NCBI RefSeq assembly: GCF_004340975.1 | Contig: NZ_SLXA01000006.1 | Location: 1 to 64,000, forward strand | Direction: 5' to 3' | DNA length: 64,000 bases | Source: Frisingicoccus caecimuris | GTDB lineage: Bacteria > Bacillota > Clostridia > Lachnospirales > Lachnospiraceae | Shown here: piece after piece, positions 1 to 8,269 of the stretch | How positions within the stretch are numbered: position 1 is the stretch's first letter | Layout of the letters: every line of letters starts with the position of its first letter | The notes under the pieces: model-generated | The model's input: the letters and a program-made list of their open reading frames with translations, nothing else | Database searches by the model: none | Told to the model about the DNA's origin: nothing | Made by a program: the position numbers and the translations under genes

Positions 1-50
1 CAAATAACGTCTTATTATTCAAGGGATTTTCCTTAAAATGAGCACAAAGA

Positions 51-93
51 GGCCGCCGCATCTATGATTTATTCAATCATTAATGCGACGGCC
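51..93 (-). terminator. Probable terminator after the GntP permease gene
   Basis: A long hairpin lies just beyond the permease stop codon. Its outer arms (51-61 and 83-93) pair over 11 positions with one G-U, and an inner ATGATT/AATCAT helix extends it. The tail that follows on the minus strand is only moderately T-rich, so termination is likely but not certain. Confidence 0.6.
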
Positions 94-126
94 CCATAAT
101 CATAACTTATTTTAATCAACAACAAA

Positions 127-1434
127 TTAGCAAATGCCAAACATAGCAAAAATAATACAAATGATTACTGCAATCGTTGGAATTACACAACAGTTCATAC
201 CGATATCGATATAAGAATCTTTATGTGTCAGACCACAAACACTCAACAGAGTGATAACAGCACCGTTGTGTGGCAGTGTATCAAGGCCACCGGATGCAAC
301 AGATGCAACTCTGTGCAGAGCCTCTGGGCTTAATTTTGGATCATTGGCTGCCAATTCCATATATTTCGGGCCTAATGCTTCAAGAGCAATACCCATACCA
401 CCGGAAGCGGAACCTGTAGCACCTGCAAGTACAGATACAGCAATTGCTTCAGAAATCAGAGGAGTTCCAGGAACACCAAGAAGCATTGTTGTCAATGTTG
501 CGAAACCAGGAACGGCTTTAACAACACCGCCGAAACCGTTGGCAGCAGCTGTGTTACCGATAGACATAAGACCACCGGCCGCACCATCATTGATAGCCTT
601 CGGGAAATCTTTTGCAGCTTTAAGGTTCAATACGATTGCAAGTACAACAGCCAGTAACAGAGAACCTACTAATGGGAATTTCAGTGCGTTCAACGTTACA
701 GGAACAGAAACCAGAGGAATCAAAGAAACAATTGGATTTGGCAGAGAACCATCATCTGAAATAGTTTCAACGTTCGATGGTTCAACAAAGTGTAAACCTT
801 CTTTTTTAAGTTTGTTTTCTCTGCTCTTCATCCACAGAACACCAAGCACTAACATAACTAATGCCGCAATAATACCCATGATCGGAGCAGCCATAGCCGT
901 TGTACCATAGTATTTTGTTGGAATAATGTTCTGGATCTGAGGTGTACCAGGGATAGCTGTCATTGTAAATGTAAAAGCTCCCAGGGAAATAGCTCCAGGA
1001 ATCAATTTGTTCGGAATATCCGCCTCTCTGTAAAGAGCAACTGCCAGCGGGTAGATAGCAAATACTACTACGAACAAAGAGATACCGCCGTATGTAAGAA
1101 CGGCACAAGCGATAACTGTTGCTAACATAGCCTGTTTAGCGCCGATCAATTTTGTAAGCCAAAGACCTACAGATTTAGCAGCACCGGAAATCTCCATAAC
1201 CTTACCGAAAATAGCACCAAGCATGAAAGCCGGGAACCAAGTCTGTAAGAAAGTAGCCATAGCTGCCATATAGTTATCTGTCCACATTGATAACACATTA
1301 ATTGTAGGATCTTCGAACATACTGAGGAGCGCTACAACTGCTGCACAAACCGGTGCAACCCAAAGAATGGACTGGCCTTTAAATGCTAAGAAAATAAGCA
1401 GGGCCAAGCCTAATACAATACCAAATAAACTCAT
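127..1434 (-). CDS. GntP-family organic acid permease
   Basis: A 435-residue, highly hydrophobic protein with about 11-12 membrane segments and the Gly/Pro-rich loops of the GntP (gluconate/H+ symporter) family. Relatives carry gluconate, D-serine or 3-hydroxybutyrate. The substrate cannot be read from the sequence. It is the last gene of the operon acyl-CoA dehydrogenase, etfB, etfA, CoA-transferase, permease, 29 bp after the CoA-transferase. That position suggests uptake or efflux of the carboxylic acid that the transferase activates. The ATG at 1434 has a GGGAGG ribosome site about 9 bp upstream. Confidence 0.85.
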   Translation of the reverse strand: MSLFGIVLGLALLIFLAFKGQSILWVAPVCAAVVALLSMFEDPTINVLSMWTDNYMAAMATFLQTWFPAFMLGAIFGKVMEISGAAKSVGLWLTKLIGAKQAMLATVIACAVLTYGGISLFVVVFAIYPLAVALYREADIPNKLIPGAISLGAFTFTMTAIPGTPQIQNIIPTKYYGTTAMAAPIMGIIAALVMLVLGVLWMKSRENKLKKEGLHFVEPSNVETISDDGSLPNPIVSLIPLVSVPVTLNALKFPLVGSLLLAVVLAIVLNLKAAKDFPKAINDGAAGGLMSIGNTAAANGFGGVVKAVPGFATLTTMLLGVPGTPLISEAIAVSVLAGATGSASGGMGIALEALGPKYMELAANDPKLSPEALHRVASVASGGLDTLPHNGAVITLLSVCGLTHKDSYIDIGMNCCVIPTIAVIICIIFAMFGIC

Positions 1435-1463
1435 ATTATTTTTCCTCCCTCGTTAAGTTACAA

Positions 1464-3038
1464 CTATTTTGCCTTAGCCATAATCTCATCTTTGATACCC
1501 ATAGGAGCATCAACAAAGATTCTAAGGTCCATAGTTTTCAGGTTCTCAGCAACCAGAGGTTTGAAATCCATCTGATCAAGAACCTGCGTCTGAAGATCGA
1601 TACCTGGAGCAATTTCAGTAACAGTCAGACCATCCTCCAACAGTTCAATAACTGCACGTTCTGTAACGAACATTACATGCATTTTATTTCTGCGTGCATA
1701 ATCACCAGAGAATGTAACCTGTTCAACAGAAGAAACGAATTTCTTCTTTTTACCTTCCTGAACAATTACCAGTTTACCATCTTCAACTGCTGTTTTCAGT
1801 CCGCCGGCTGTAAATGTTCCGCAGAAAATACAATTCTGTGTATTCTGGGAAATGTTAATGAAGCCGCCGCAGCCTGCAACATTTGTTCCAAATTTACTTA
1901 CGTTAACGTTACCCTTAGGGTCACACTCTGCAAGACCAAGATATGTAACATCCAGTCCGCCGCCATCGTAGAAGTCAAACTGGCTGACTTCCGGCAGTTC
2001 ACCCCAGCCGTTAACTCCTGCACCAAAGGAGCCGCCGCCGCTTGGAACACCACCGATCATACCGGACTCGGTCGTCAATGTCAACTGATCTGCAAATCCC
2101 TCTTCACCTGCTACTGTAGCAACTTTTTCAGGAATACCAACACCTAAGTTAACAACTGCATTTGGAACAAGTTCCATCGCACATCTTCTACCAATAAATT
2201 TCTTGGTACCAAATGGTTCTGGAGCAACAGCGTCCGTAGGAACTTTGTAAGCACCGGATAATGTCGGATTTACAAAGAAATCGGCACACTGTCTGTGAGT
2301 TTCTTCCGGATCATCCGGAACAACGATCGCGTCTACAAAAATACCAGGAACTGCTACCTGTCTCGATGGAATCGTATCTGCCTGAACAATGTGTTTTGCC
2401 TGAACGATAACTTTACCGCCACATCCTTTAGCAGCCATAGCCGCAGATAAAATATCCAAAGGAAGAATTTCATCTTCAATTGTACAGTTACCATTTGTAT
2501 CCGCTGTAGTTACACGGATTAATGCAATATTTGCCTTTGGCAGCTTGTAATAAAGCTGGTCTTCGCCTTCAACCTGGATAACTTTGATGATATCTTCGGT
2601 TGTACGGCTGTTTAACTTGCCGCCTTCCAAACGAGGGTCTACGAAAGTTTCAAGACCTACATTAGTGATATAGCCTTTACGTCCCTGTCCCATTGCACGG
2701 TACATCTCAATAATAACACCCTGAGGCAGGTTGTATGCCTCTACTTTGTTATTAATGATCATATCGATTACCTTTGGAGAGAAACCAAAGTGTCCACCAA
2801 TCCAACGTTTGATTAATCCTTCTTTTGCCCAGCGTTCCTGCTGGCCGCCTTTTTTGTTACCCTGACCGGCAGCATACATGATCGTCAGGTTGTTTGGAGA
2901 TCCCGTCGCATCAAAAGAATCTGCAACAGCCTTCATAATGGCATCTGGAGTACCTGCTGTAAGGAAACCACTGGTAATAACCAGATCATTTGGCTGAATC
3001 ATAGCAACGGCCTGATCCATCGTAACTACTTTACTCAT
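1464..3038 (-). CDS. Family I acyl-CoA:acetate/propionate CoA-transferase (YdiF/Pct type)
   Basis: A 524-residue single-chain protein in which the alpha and beta halves of family I CoA-transferases are fused, the usual length for YdiF and propionate CoA-transferase. The catalytic glutamate is visible at residue 324 in the segment TTESGMIGG, and Gly-rich CoA-binding loops follow it. It should move CoA between an acyl-CoA and a free acid such as acetate, propionate, butyrate or an enoate. It lies downstream of etfA after a 144-bp gap that holds a stable hairpin. The role here is probably to activate the acid used or made by the neighbouring acyl-CoA dehydrogenase. The exact acid is inference. 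Confidence 0.88.
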   Translation of the reverse strand: MSKVVTMDQAVAMIQPNDLVITSGFLTAGTPDAIMKAVADSFDATGSPNNLTIMYAAGQGNKKGGQQERWAKEGLIKRWIGGHFGFSPKVIDMIINNKVEAYNLPQGVIIEMYRAMGQGRKGYITNVGLETFVDPRLEGGKLNSRTTEDIIKVIQVEGEDQLYYKLPKANIALIRVTTADTNGNCTIEDEILPLDILSAAMAAKGCGGKVIVQAKHIVQADTIPSRQVAVPGIFVDAIVVPDDPEETHRQCADFFVNPTLSGAYKVPTDAVAPEPFGTKKFIGRRCAMELVPNAVVNLGVGIPEKVATVAGEEGFADQLTLTTESGMIGGVPSGGGSFGAGVNGWGELPEVSQFDFYDGGGLDVTYLGLAECDPKGNVNVSKFGTNVAGCGGFINISQNTQNCIFCGTFTAGGLKTAVEDGKLVIVQEGKKKKFVSSVEQVTFSGDYARRNKMHVMFVTERAVIELLEDGLTVTEIAPGIDLQTQVLDQMDFKPLVAENLKTMDLRIFVDAPMGIKDEIMAKAK

Positions 3039-3124
3039 ATCAAAAACCTCCCATGCAACTATATATAAGCAATATAATTAGTGACCGGAAAACGCACCAC
3101 TGAATTCCGGCTATTTATCTTCAA

Positions 3125-3158
3125 CCCCGTTCGGGAGTCCCTAATCTCCCAAACGAGG
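3125..3158 (-). other. Intercistronic hairpin between etfA and the CoA-transferase gene
   Basis: Arms 3125-3137 and 3146-3158 form a 13-bp stem (with G-U pairs) around an 8-base loop. On the minus strand no T-run follows, so it is not a classic terminator. An RNA processing or stability element, or partial attenuation, is the likeliest role. Confidence 0.5.
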
Positions 3159-3182
3159 TCTCAGCCGATATATAATACTATA

Positions 3183-4175
3183 CTATTTCTCTAATTTTTT
3201 CAATGCTTCTGTTAATTTAGGAATAATTGCTGTGCAATCGCCAACAATACCTACATCAGCAACTTCAAAAATTGGAGCTGTGTTGTTCTTATTGATTGCA
3301 ATAATAAGATCAGAATCTTCCATACCTGCTGCATGCTGGATAGCACCAGAGATACCTGCTGCAATGTAAAGATTTGGACGAACTGTTTTACCGGTCTGGC
3401 CAACCTGACGGTCTCTGTCAATCCATCCTGCATCAACACATGCTCTGGAAGAAGCGATTTCGCCGCCGAGTTCGTCAGCAAGCTCTTTCAGCATACCAAA
3501 GCCTTCCGGACCGCCGATACCACGTCCGCCGGAAACAAGTATCTTAGCTTCTGTAATATCCACAGTCTTCTTTGTATCTTTAACAACTTCACGAATCTTG
3601 ATATTCATATCAGCTTCGCTGACACCAGCATCAAAGACTTCTACTGTACCGGTCTTAGAGGCATCTTCTTCCAGAGCCTTCATAACACCTGGTCTTACAG
3701 TAGCCATCTGAGGACGGAAGTTCGGGCAAACGATCGTTGCCATAATATTGCCGCCGAAAGCCGGACGAGTCATCCAAAGACCTTTTGTCTCTTCATCAAT
3801 TTCAAGTTTCGTACAGTCAGCTGTCAGACCTGTATGTACTCTTGCAGATACACGAGGAGCAAGGTCACGGCCGATGGCTGTTGCACCATAGATAACAATT
3901 TCAGGTTCTTTTGCTTTAATGATTGCATTCATTGCTTTAGCATATGGTTCTGTAGAATATTCTCCAAGAACCGGAGCATCTACAGCGATAACCTGATCTG
4001 CACCAAATTTAAATAATTCAGCAGCGGCAGCCTGGATACCATCGCCTAAAACAACAGCAACAACTTCCTGGCCTAAAGCATCTGCCAGTTCTCTAGCTTT
4101 ACCAATCAGTTCATAAGCAACCTTCTGGATAACTCCATCTCTCTGCTCTGCGAAAACATATACATTCTTACTCAT
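3183..4175 (-). CDS. etfA: Electron transfer flavoprotein alpha subunit (cluster 1)
   Basis: A 330-residue EtfA. The C-terminal FAD-binding half shows the family landmarks SRACVDAGW, QVGQTGKTV and GISGAIQH. There is no extra N-terminal ferredoxin domain. It pairs with EtfB encoded 19 bp upstream and should pass electrons to or from the acyl-CoA dehydrogenase two genes upstream. The cluster resembles clostridial Bcd-EtfAB, which bifurcates electrons from NADH to crotonyl-CoA and ferredoxin. Bifurcation here is an inference from that similarity. Confidence 0.93.
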   Translation of the reverse strand: MSKNVYVFAEQRDGVIQKVAYELIGKARELADALGQEVVAVVLGDGIQAAAAELFKFGADQVIAVDAPVLGEYSTEPYAKAMNAIIKAKEPEIVIYGATAIGRDLAPRVSARVHTGLTADCTKLEIDEETKGLWMTRPAFGGNIMATIVCPNFRPQMATVRPGVMKALEEDASKTGTVEVFDAGVSEADMNIKIREVVKDTKKTVDITEAKILVSGGRGIGGPEGFGMLKELADELGGEIASSRACVDAGWIDRDRQVGQTGKTVRPNLYIAAGISGAIQHAAGMEDSDLIIAINKNNTAPIFEVADVGIVGDCTAIIPKLTEALKKLEK

Positions 4176-4194
4176 TGTTTCACCTGCTCCCTAA

Positions 4195-4992
4195 TTAAAT
4201 GATGTATTTTTCTTTCAACTTGTTAACGATAATTTCAACAGCTTCGTCAGCGGAAACTTCCTGATAAAGTGTTCCGGCTGGTTTGACAGGTTTAGTGAAG
4301 GACTTCTTAACCTGTGTCGGAGAACCTTTTAAGCCTAAGTTAGAATCATCTACACAGCCCTGAAGGTCATCATAGCCCCATACTTTGACTTCTTTTTCTC
4401 TGTATGCGTCGAAAATACCGCCAACGCTCATATAACGAGGTTCGATCTCTTCGCCGAGAGTTGTGATTAACAATGGTGTTTTAGCTTCGATAATGTGATA
4501 GCGATCTTCAAAGTTTCTGCGAATAACTACAGTGTCATCGTCTTCAACTTCAACACTTGCTGCATAACTTACATGCGGGATTCCAAGATGTTCAGCAATC
4601 TGAGGACCAACCTGTGCGGTATCACCGTCGATAGCCTGACGTCCTGCTACGATCAGATCATAATCAAGTTTTTTGATTGCACCTGCGATCGTGGAAGATG
4701 TTGCCCACGTATCAGCGCCGCCGAATTTTCTGTCAGATACAAGTACTGCTTCATCAGCACCCATAGCTAATGCTTCTCTTAAAGCAACGTCTGCCTGTGG
4801 AGGTCCCATGGAAACAACTGTAACTGCTGCGCCTGTTTTTTCTTTAATCTGTAATGCAACTTCAAGAGCTGCTTTGTCATCAGGGTTGATAATACTTGGA
4901 ACGCCATCTCTGATAAGTGTTCCAGTAACCGGATCAAGCTTAACTTCTGTTGTATCCGGAACCTGTTTGATACATACTACGATATTTTTCAT
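4195..4992 (-). CDS. etfB: Electron transfer flavoprotein beta subunit (cluster 1)
   Basis: A 265-residue EtfB. The N-terminus (KQVPDTTEVKLDPVTGTLIR), the segment INPDDKAALE and the later AGRQAIDGDTAQVGP match, from memory, the bifurcating butyryl-CoA-dehydrogenase-associated EtfB of Clostridium acetobutylicum closely. It sits 24 bp downstream of the acyl-CoA dehydrogenase gene and 19 bp upstream of etfA. This is the NADH/flavin-binding partner in a Bcd-EtfBA complex. The start has a clear GGAGAGGAG-type ribosome site. Confidence 0.93.
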   Translation of the reverse strand: MKNIVVCIKQVPDTTEVKLDPVTGTLIRDGVPSIINPDDKAALEVALQIKEKTGAAVTVVSMGPPQADVALREALAMGADEAVLVSDRKFGGADTWATSSTIAGAIKKLDYDLIVAGRQAIDGDTAQVGPQIAEHLGIPHVSYAASVEVEDDDTVVIRRNFEDRYHIIEAKTPLLITTLGEEIEPRYMSVGGIFDAYREKEVKVWGYDDLQGCVDDSNLGLKGSPTQVKKSFTKPVKPAGTLYQEVSADEAVEIIVNKLKEKYII

Positions 4993-5016
4993 GTCCTGAT
5001 TCTCCTCTCCAAAATA

Positions 5017-6156
5017 CTAGTGTAACATTGCCCCAGAGATAACCATTCTCTGAACTTCAGATGTTCCTTCATAAATTTCAGTGATCTTAGCATCTCTCAT
5101 CATACGTTCAACCGGGTAGTCTCTCGTATAACCATAACCGCCGAATAACTGAACAGCTTTTGTTGTTACAGCCATAGCTGTTTCTGCTGCAAATAATTTT
5201 GCGGTAGCTGCATCAACAGTGTATGGAAGTTTAGCGCCTTTTCTCCAAGCTGCTTTATATACAAGATATTTAGCGGCTTCAGTTTTTGCAAACATGTCTG
5301 CCAACTGGAACTGAGTATTCTGGAACTGAGAAATCTTTCTTCCGAACTGTTTTCTTTCTTTCGTATACTTCACAGCTTCATCAATTGCACCTTCTGCAAG
5401 GCCTAAAGCCTGTGCTGCGATACCAATACGTCCACCGTCCAAAGTCTTCATAGCCAGAGCAAAGCCTTTTCCTTCTTTACCGAGCATATTTTCCTTCGGA
5501 ACGATACAGTTTTCAAAAATCAGTTCACATGTGGATGAACCGCGGATACCCATCTTTTTCTCGTGAGGGCCTACGGAGAATCCAGGGAAATCTCTTTCCA
5601 CGATAAATGCGGAAATACCTTTTGTTCCTTTAGATTTATCAGTCATAGCCATAACGATGAAGATATCTGCTGCTTCAGCGTTCGTGATGAAAATCTTGGA
5701 ACCATTTAATACATAGTGGTCACCTTCCAGAACAGCTTTTGTCTGCTGCATGGAAGCATCTGTACCAGCACCTGGTTCTGTAAGACCGAATGCACCAATC
5801 TTTTCGCCCTTTGCCAGAGGTACCAGGTATTTCTGTTTCTGTTCTTCTGTTCCGTTCTCAAGAATCGGAGTTGCACATAAAGATGTGTGTGCGGACATAA
5901 TAACGGATGTAGTACCGCAAACCTTAGCCATCTCTTCAACAGCCATGATATATGTAAGGACATCTGCACCCTGTCCGCCATACTCCTTCGGAATCGGAAT
6001 ACCCATCATGCCGTATTTAGCCATTTTTTTTACGGTCTCCCATGGAAATCTTTCTTCCTCGTCCAGCTCCTGAGCTAACGGTTTTACTTCTTTTTCGGCA
6101 AAACTTCTGTACAACTGCTGTGCCAGAAGATGCTCTTTCGATAAACCAAACTCCAT
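5017..6156 (-). CDS. Short-chain acyl-CoA dehydrogenase / enoyl-CoA reductase (cluster 1)
   Basis: A 379-residue acyl-CoA dehydrogenase with the family signatures GAFGLTEPGAGTDAS and EIYEGTSEVQRMV. The catalytic base is Glu363. Overall it resembles clostridial butyryl-CoA dehydrogenase, including the segment KTLDGGRIGIAAQALG. The usual bcd neighbours (crt, hbd, thl) are absent, and a CoA-transferase and permease follow instead. This recalls the Acetobacterium caffeate operon (carABCDE) and suggests reduction of an imported or CoA-activated enoate; ordinary crotonyl-CoA reduction remains possible. It is the first gene of the operon, with AGGAGG upstream of the ATG and a sigma-54-type promoter about 50 bp further up. 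Confidence 0.9.
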   Translation of the reverse strand: MEFGLSKEHLLAQQLYRSFAEKEVKPLAQELDEEERFPWETVKKMAKYGMMGIPIPKEYGGQGADVLTYIMAVEEMAKVCGTTSVIMSAHTSLCATPILENGTEEQKQKYLVPLAKGEKIGAFGLTEPGAGTDASMQQTKAVLEGDHYVLNGSKIFITNAEAADIFIVMAMTDKSKGTKGISAFIVERDFPGFSVGPHEKKMGIRGSSTCELIFENCIVPKENMLGKEGKGFALAMKTLDGGRIGIAAQALGLAEGAIDEAVKYTKERKQFGRKISQFQNTQFQLADMFAKTEAAKYLVYKAAWRKGAKLPYTVDAATAKLFAAETAMAVTTKAVQLFGGYGYTRDYPVERMMRDAKITEIYEGTSEVQRMVISGAMLH

Positions 6157-6200
6157 AAAAATATCCTCCTTAAACTTATAATTTTTTTCAATAGATTAAT

Positions 6201-6218
6201 CCGCAATTTTCGTGCCAA
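6201..6218 (-). promoter_or_regulatory. Sigma-54 (-24/-12) promoter of the acyl-CoA dehydrogenase operon
   Basis: On the minus strand the sequence reads TTGGCACGAAAATTGCGG. It matches the RpoN consensus TGGCACG-N4-TTGC, with the invariant GG (6215-6216) and GC (6203-6204) exactly 10 bases apart. The predicted start is near 6191, about 35 bases upstream of the first ATG. No convincing sigma-70 promoter was found in the same interval. A concentric palindrome lies about 105 bp upstream of the predicted start, as expected for an enhancer-binding protein. Confidence 0.75.
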
Positions 6219-6276
6219 CTTTTATTTTTGAAAAAGTCCCCTAAATCCAAGGTTTTTTGTTGTTTTTTTCACAAAC

Positions 6277-6318
6277 GCATTATGCAATTCTGCATTTCAA
6301 TGCATTTCCGCATAATGC
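6277..6318. promoter_or_regulatory. Nested 42-bp palindrome, candidate enhancer (UAS)
   Basis: Outer arms GCATTATGC (6277-6285) and GCATAATGC (6310-6318) enclose an inner palindrome TGCATT-TC-AATGCA (6291-6304). Both dyads share the same centre (6297.5). A further GCATGC lies at 6335-6340. The centre is about 105 bp upstream of the predicted sigma-54 start, the usual place for an enhancer-binding protein. No such activator gene is in the window. Confidence 0.6.
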
Positions 6319-6513
6319 ATTTTTGAAATATTTCGCATGCAAATTAAACTTTTTTAAGCAAATACACCATATTTTCTCTGTTAATATAACATATTTAAGA
6401 GAATTTGACTACTATTTACGGCTGTTTTCCAAAAACTTCACACTCATTTTATTCAAATTTTGCTATTATCTTAACAAGAATCAATTGCGTTTTTTTGACA
6501 AAAAAAATAATTC

Positions 6514-6557
6514 AAAAAAAAGAAAAGTGGTTCGGGGAAAATTGTTCCCAGAACCAC
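6514..6557 (-). terminator. Terminator of the thi operon and its small membrane-protein gene
   Basis: The hairpin has arms GTGGTTC (6527-6533) and GAACCAC (6551-6557), extended by GGGAA/TTCCC. On the minus strand it is followed by a long T-rich tract (6526 down to 6501). It lies 30 bp beyond the stop of the gene ending at 6588. Confidence 0.85.
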
Positions 6558-6587
6558 CCTGTGTACGCTCTGACTGATTTATATTTT

Positions 6588-7148
6588 TTATTTTTTATCA
6601 TCATCGATTTTTGAAATTTTTACCGGGTACTTACGCATGTATTTACGCAGTGCCTGGGAATTGATCATATAACCCTGGATCTCAAAAAGTTTTTTACCTG
6701 AACGGTTATAAAATCGCATCTCTTCACATCTTGGAGATTGAACAATATCAATTCTGCCCACCGCCTTTGCCTGATAAATTTCTGCTTTGCCCTTTAACGG
6801 CTGATAGGTGAGGGTGTCTCCTTCCACCGTCAGGCTCCGCTTGAAATAAACATAACAGGTAATAACTGAAACGATCACACAGATGACTGCCAGTACATAA
6901 GCTGTAACGACCTGTCCTTCCGTCTTATTTGTAGATGCCAGCCACACAAAAACCGCAGCTGCTGCTACACCAAAAAGCGCAATGACCAGCCAGAAGCCGC
7001 TCTCCGTCACTTTAAAGCTGTCCTCTTTTACTGCTGTTGTTTTCCCGGTTCCTTTCATCATATTGATCACCACGATCGCCATAAGCACAGCCAATAACGG
7101 AATGGCTGCTGACTGCACGACGGTCAGAACCTGATTCATTACATCCAT
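6588..7148 (-). CDS. Small membrane protein with a PH-like C-terminus, unknown function
   Basis: A 186-residue protein with an N-terminal membrane segment (about residues 5-27), two more hydrophobic helices (about 45-95) and a basic, soluble C-terminal part of about 80 residues. The soluble part looks like the short PH-like domains of small Firmicute membrane proteins. The ATG at 7148 has AGGAGG 7 bp upstream; the in-frame ATG at 7178 lacks one. The gene follows thiY by 59 bp and ends at a strong terminator, so it is probably the last gene of the thiamin salvage operon. A direct role in thiamin uptake cannot be read from the sequence. Confidence 0.6.
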   Translation of the reverse strand: MDVMNQVLTVVQSAAIPLLAVLMAIVVINMMKGTGKTTAVKEDSFKVTESGFWLVIALFGVAAAAVFVWLASTNKTEGQVVTAYVLAVICVIVSVITCYVYFKRSLTVEGDTLTYQPLKGKAEIYQAKAVGRIDIVQSPRCEEMRFYNRSGKKLFEIQGYMINSQALRKYMRKYPVKISKIDDDKK

Positions 7149-7207
7149 ATTCCATCCTCCTTTGTTTATAAGCTCCAAATCGGAATATGGAATCTCCGGT
7201 TGAAACT

Positions 7208-8269
7208 TTAATTCAGTACATCCGCCATAAGTTCTTCCGGCGTAATGTCATTTTTAAGCAGTCCTTCTTCCTTCAGCCAGTCAATATTCTCCTGCCATAC
7301 AGAAGCTTCCTGAGCCCCGAATCCGCCTTCTGAAGAAGTCAATACCGGCATAAGTACTTCCATGCTCCGCATTTCCACATCTTTATCCAATGGAAAATTC
7401 TCCGCGTTCTGGTTCGCCAGTAAAATGTCCAGAGCAGCTTCAGGATCTGCTTTCATATCTTCAAAGCCTCTGGCTGAAGCTCTCATGAAAGCAGCCAGAG
7501 TATCCGCGTCGTTGTTAATCATATCATCACTTGTGACAAAAATCAACTCATAGCTTTTCGGAACACCATATTCCTGTGGATAGAAATAACTGACTTCAAA
7601 GCCTTCTTTTTCCATCTGTGGAACTTCATGATTGACCATACATCCAATAGTTGCATCCACCTGTCCGGTTGTCATGGAAGACATCAGATCAAAGCCCACA
7701 TCCACCAATGTCACCGAATCTGTCGGAACTCCTGCCGTCTCCATCATGGTACGGATCATCGCTTCACTCAACTCTGTACCCGAATATCCGATAGTCTTTC
7801 CGGCTAAATCCTCCGGTCCGTTAATATTCTTCTCTTTCAACGACAGAATAATATTCAGATCAGACTGGGTCAATGCACCAATGCATCGAATCGGCACATT
7901 CTGGTTCGCACGGGCCATAATGACATCCGGCAGATAATAAATACCCACCTCTGCTTTTCCAGCCGCTGTCAGAGACATGGCATCATTCGTATTTGAAGGA
8001 AATTGAACATTTACTTTAATGCCTTCTTCCGCATAATAGCCTTTTTCAATGGCATCATAGATAAATGCATGCACAGCGTTTGGATACCAGTCCAAAACAA
8101 CATTTACTTCTTTTAATTCGCTGTTTCCTTCTTCAGCAGCCGCCCCGGCTGTCTCCATGCTTTCTGTTCCATCTGCCGTTTTTTTAGTCTCTTTTGTACC
8201 ATTCTGTCCGCAGGCTGTCATGCTTAAAAGCATTGCTCCGCACAGAATAGTCACAAGTATTTTTTTCAT
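7208..8269 (-). CDS. thiY: Thiamin-pyrimidine ABC transporter, substrate-binding lipoprotein
   Basis: A 353-residue NMT1/THI5-like periplasmic-type binding protein. The signal peptide ends in a lipobox (LSMTAC), so it should be a membrane-anchored lipoprotein. A Thr/Glu/Ala-rich linker follows, then the binding domain starting VNVVLDWYPNAVHAF, typical of formylaminopyrimidine binders. The ATG at 8269 overlaps the permease stop (ATGA) and has GGAGGAAGG just upstream; a start at 8284 would place that ribosome site inside the gene. With thiX, thiZ and tenA it forms the base-degraded-thiamin salvage system. Confidence 0.88.
   Translation of the reverse strand: MKKILVTILCGAMLLSMTACGQNGTKETKKTADGTESMETAGAAAEEGNSELKEVNVVLDWYPNAVHAFIYDAIEKGYYAEEGIKVNVQFPSNTNDAMSLTAAGKAEVGIYYLPDVIMARANQNVPIRCIGALTQSDLNIILSLKEKNINGPEDLAGKTIGYSGTELSEAMIRTMMETAGVPTDSVTLVDVGFDLMSSMTTGQVDATIGCMVNHEVPQMEKEGFEVSYFYPQEYGVPKSYELIFVTSDDMINNDADTLAAFMRASARGFEDMKADPEAALDILLANQNAENFPLDKDVEMRSMEVLMPVLTSSEGGFGAQEASVWQENIDWLKEEGLLKNDITPEELMADVLN

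Larger units (their letters stand above)
6157..6526. other. Non-coding regulatory gap upstream of the acyl-CoA dehydrogenase operon
   Basis: This AT-rich gap holds the leader, the sigma-54-type promoter and the palindromic element of the minus-strand operon. The remainder (6345-6526) has long A/T runs and the T-tract of the terminator that belongs to the gene at 6588. No credible coding sequence was seen. Confidence 0.7.
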
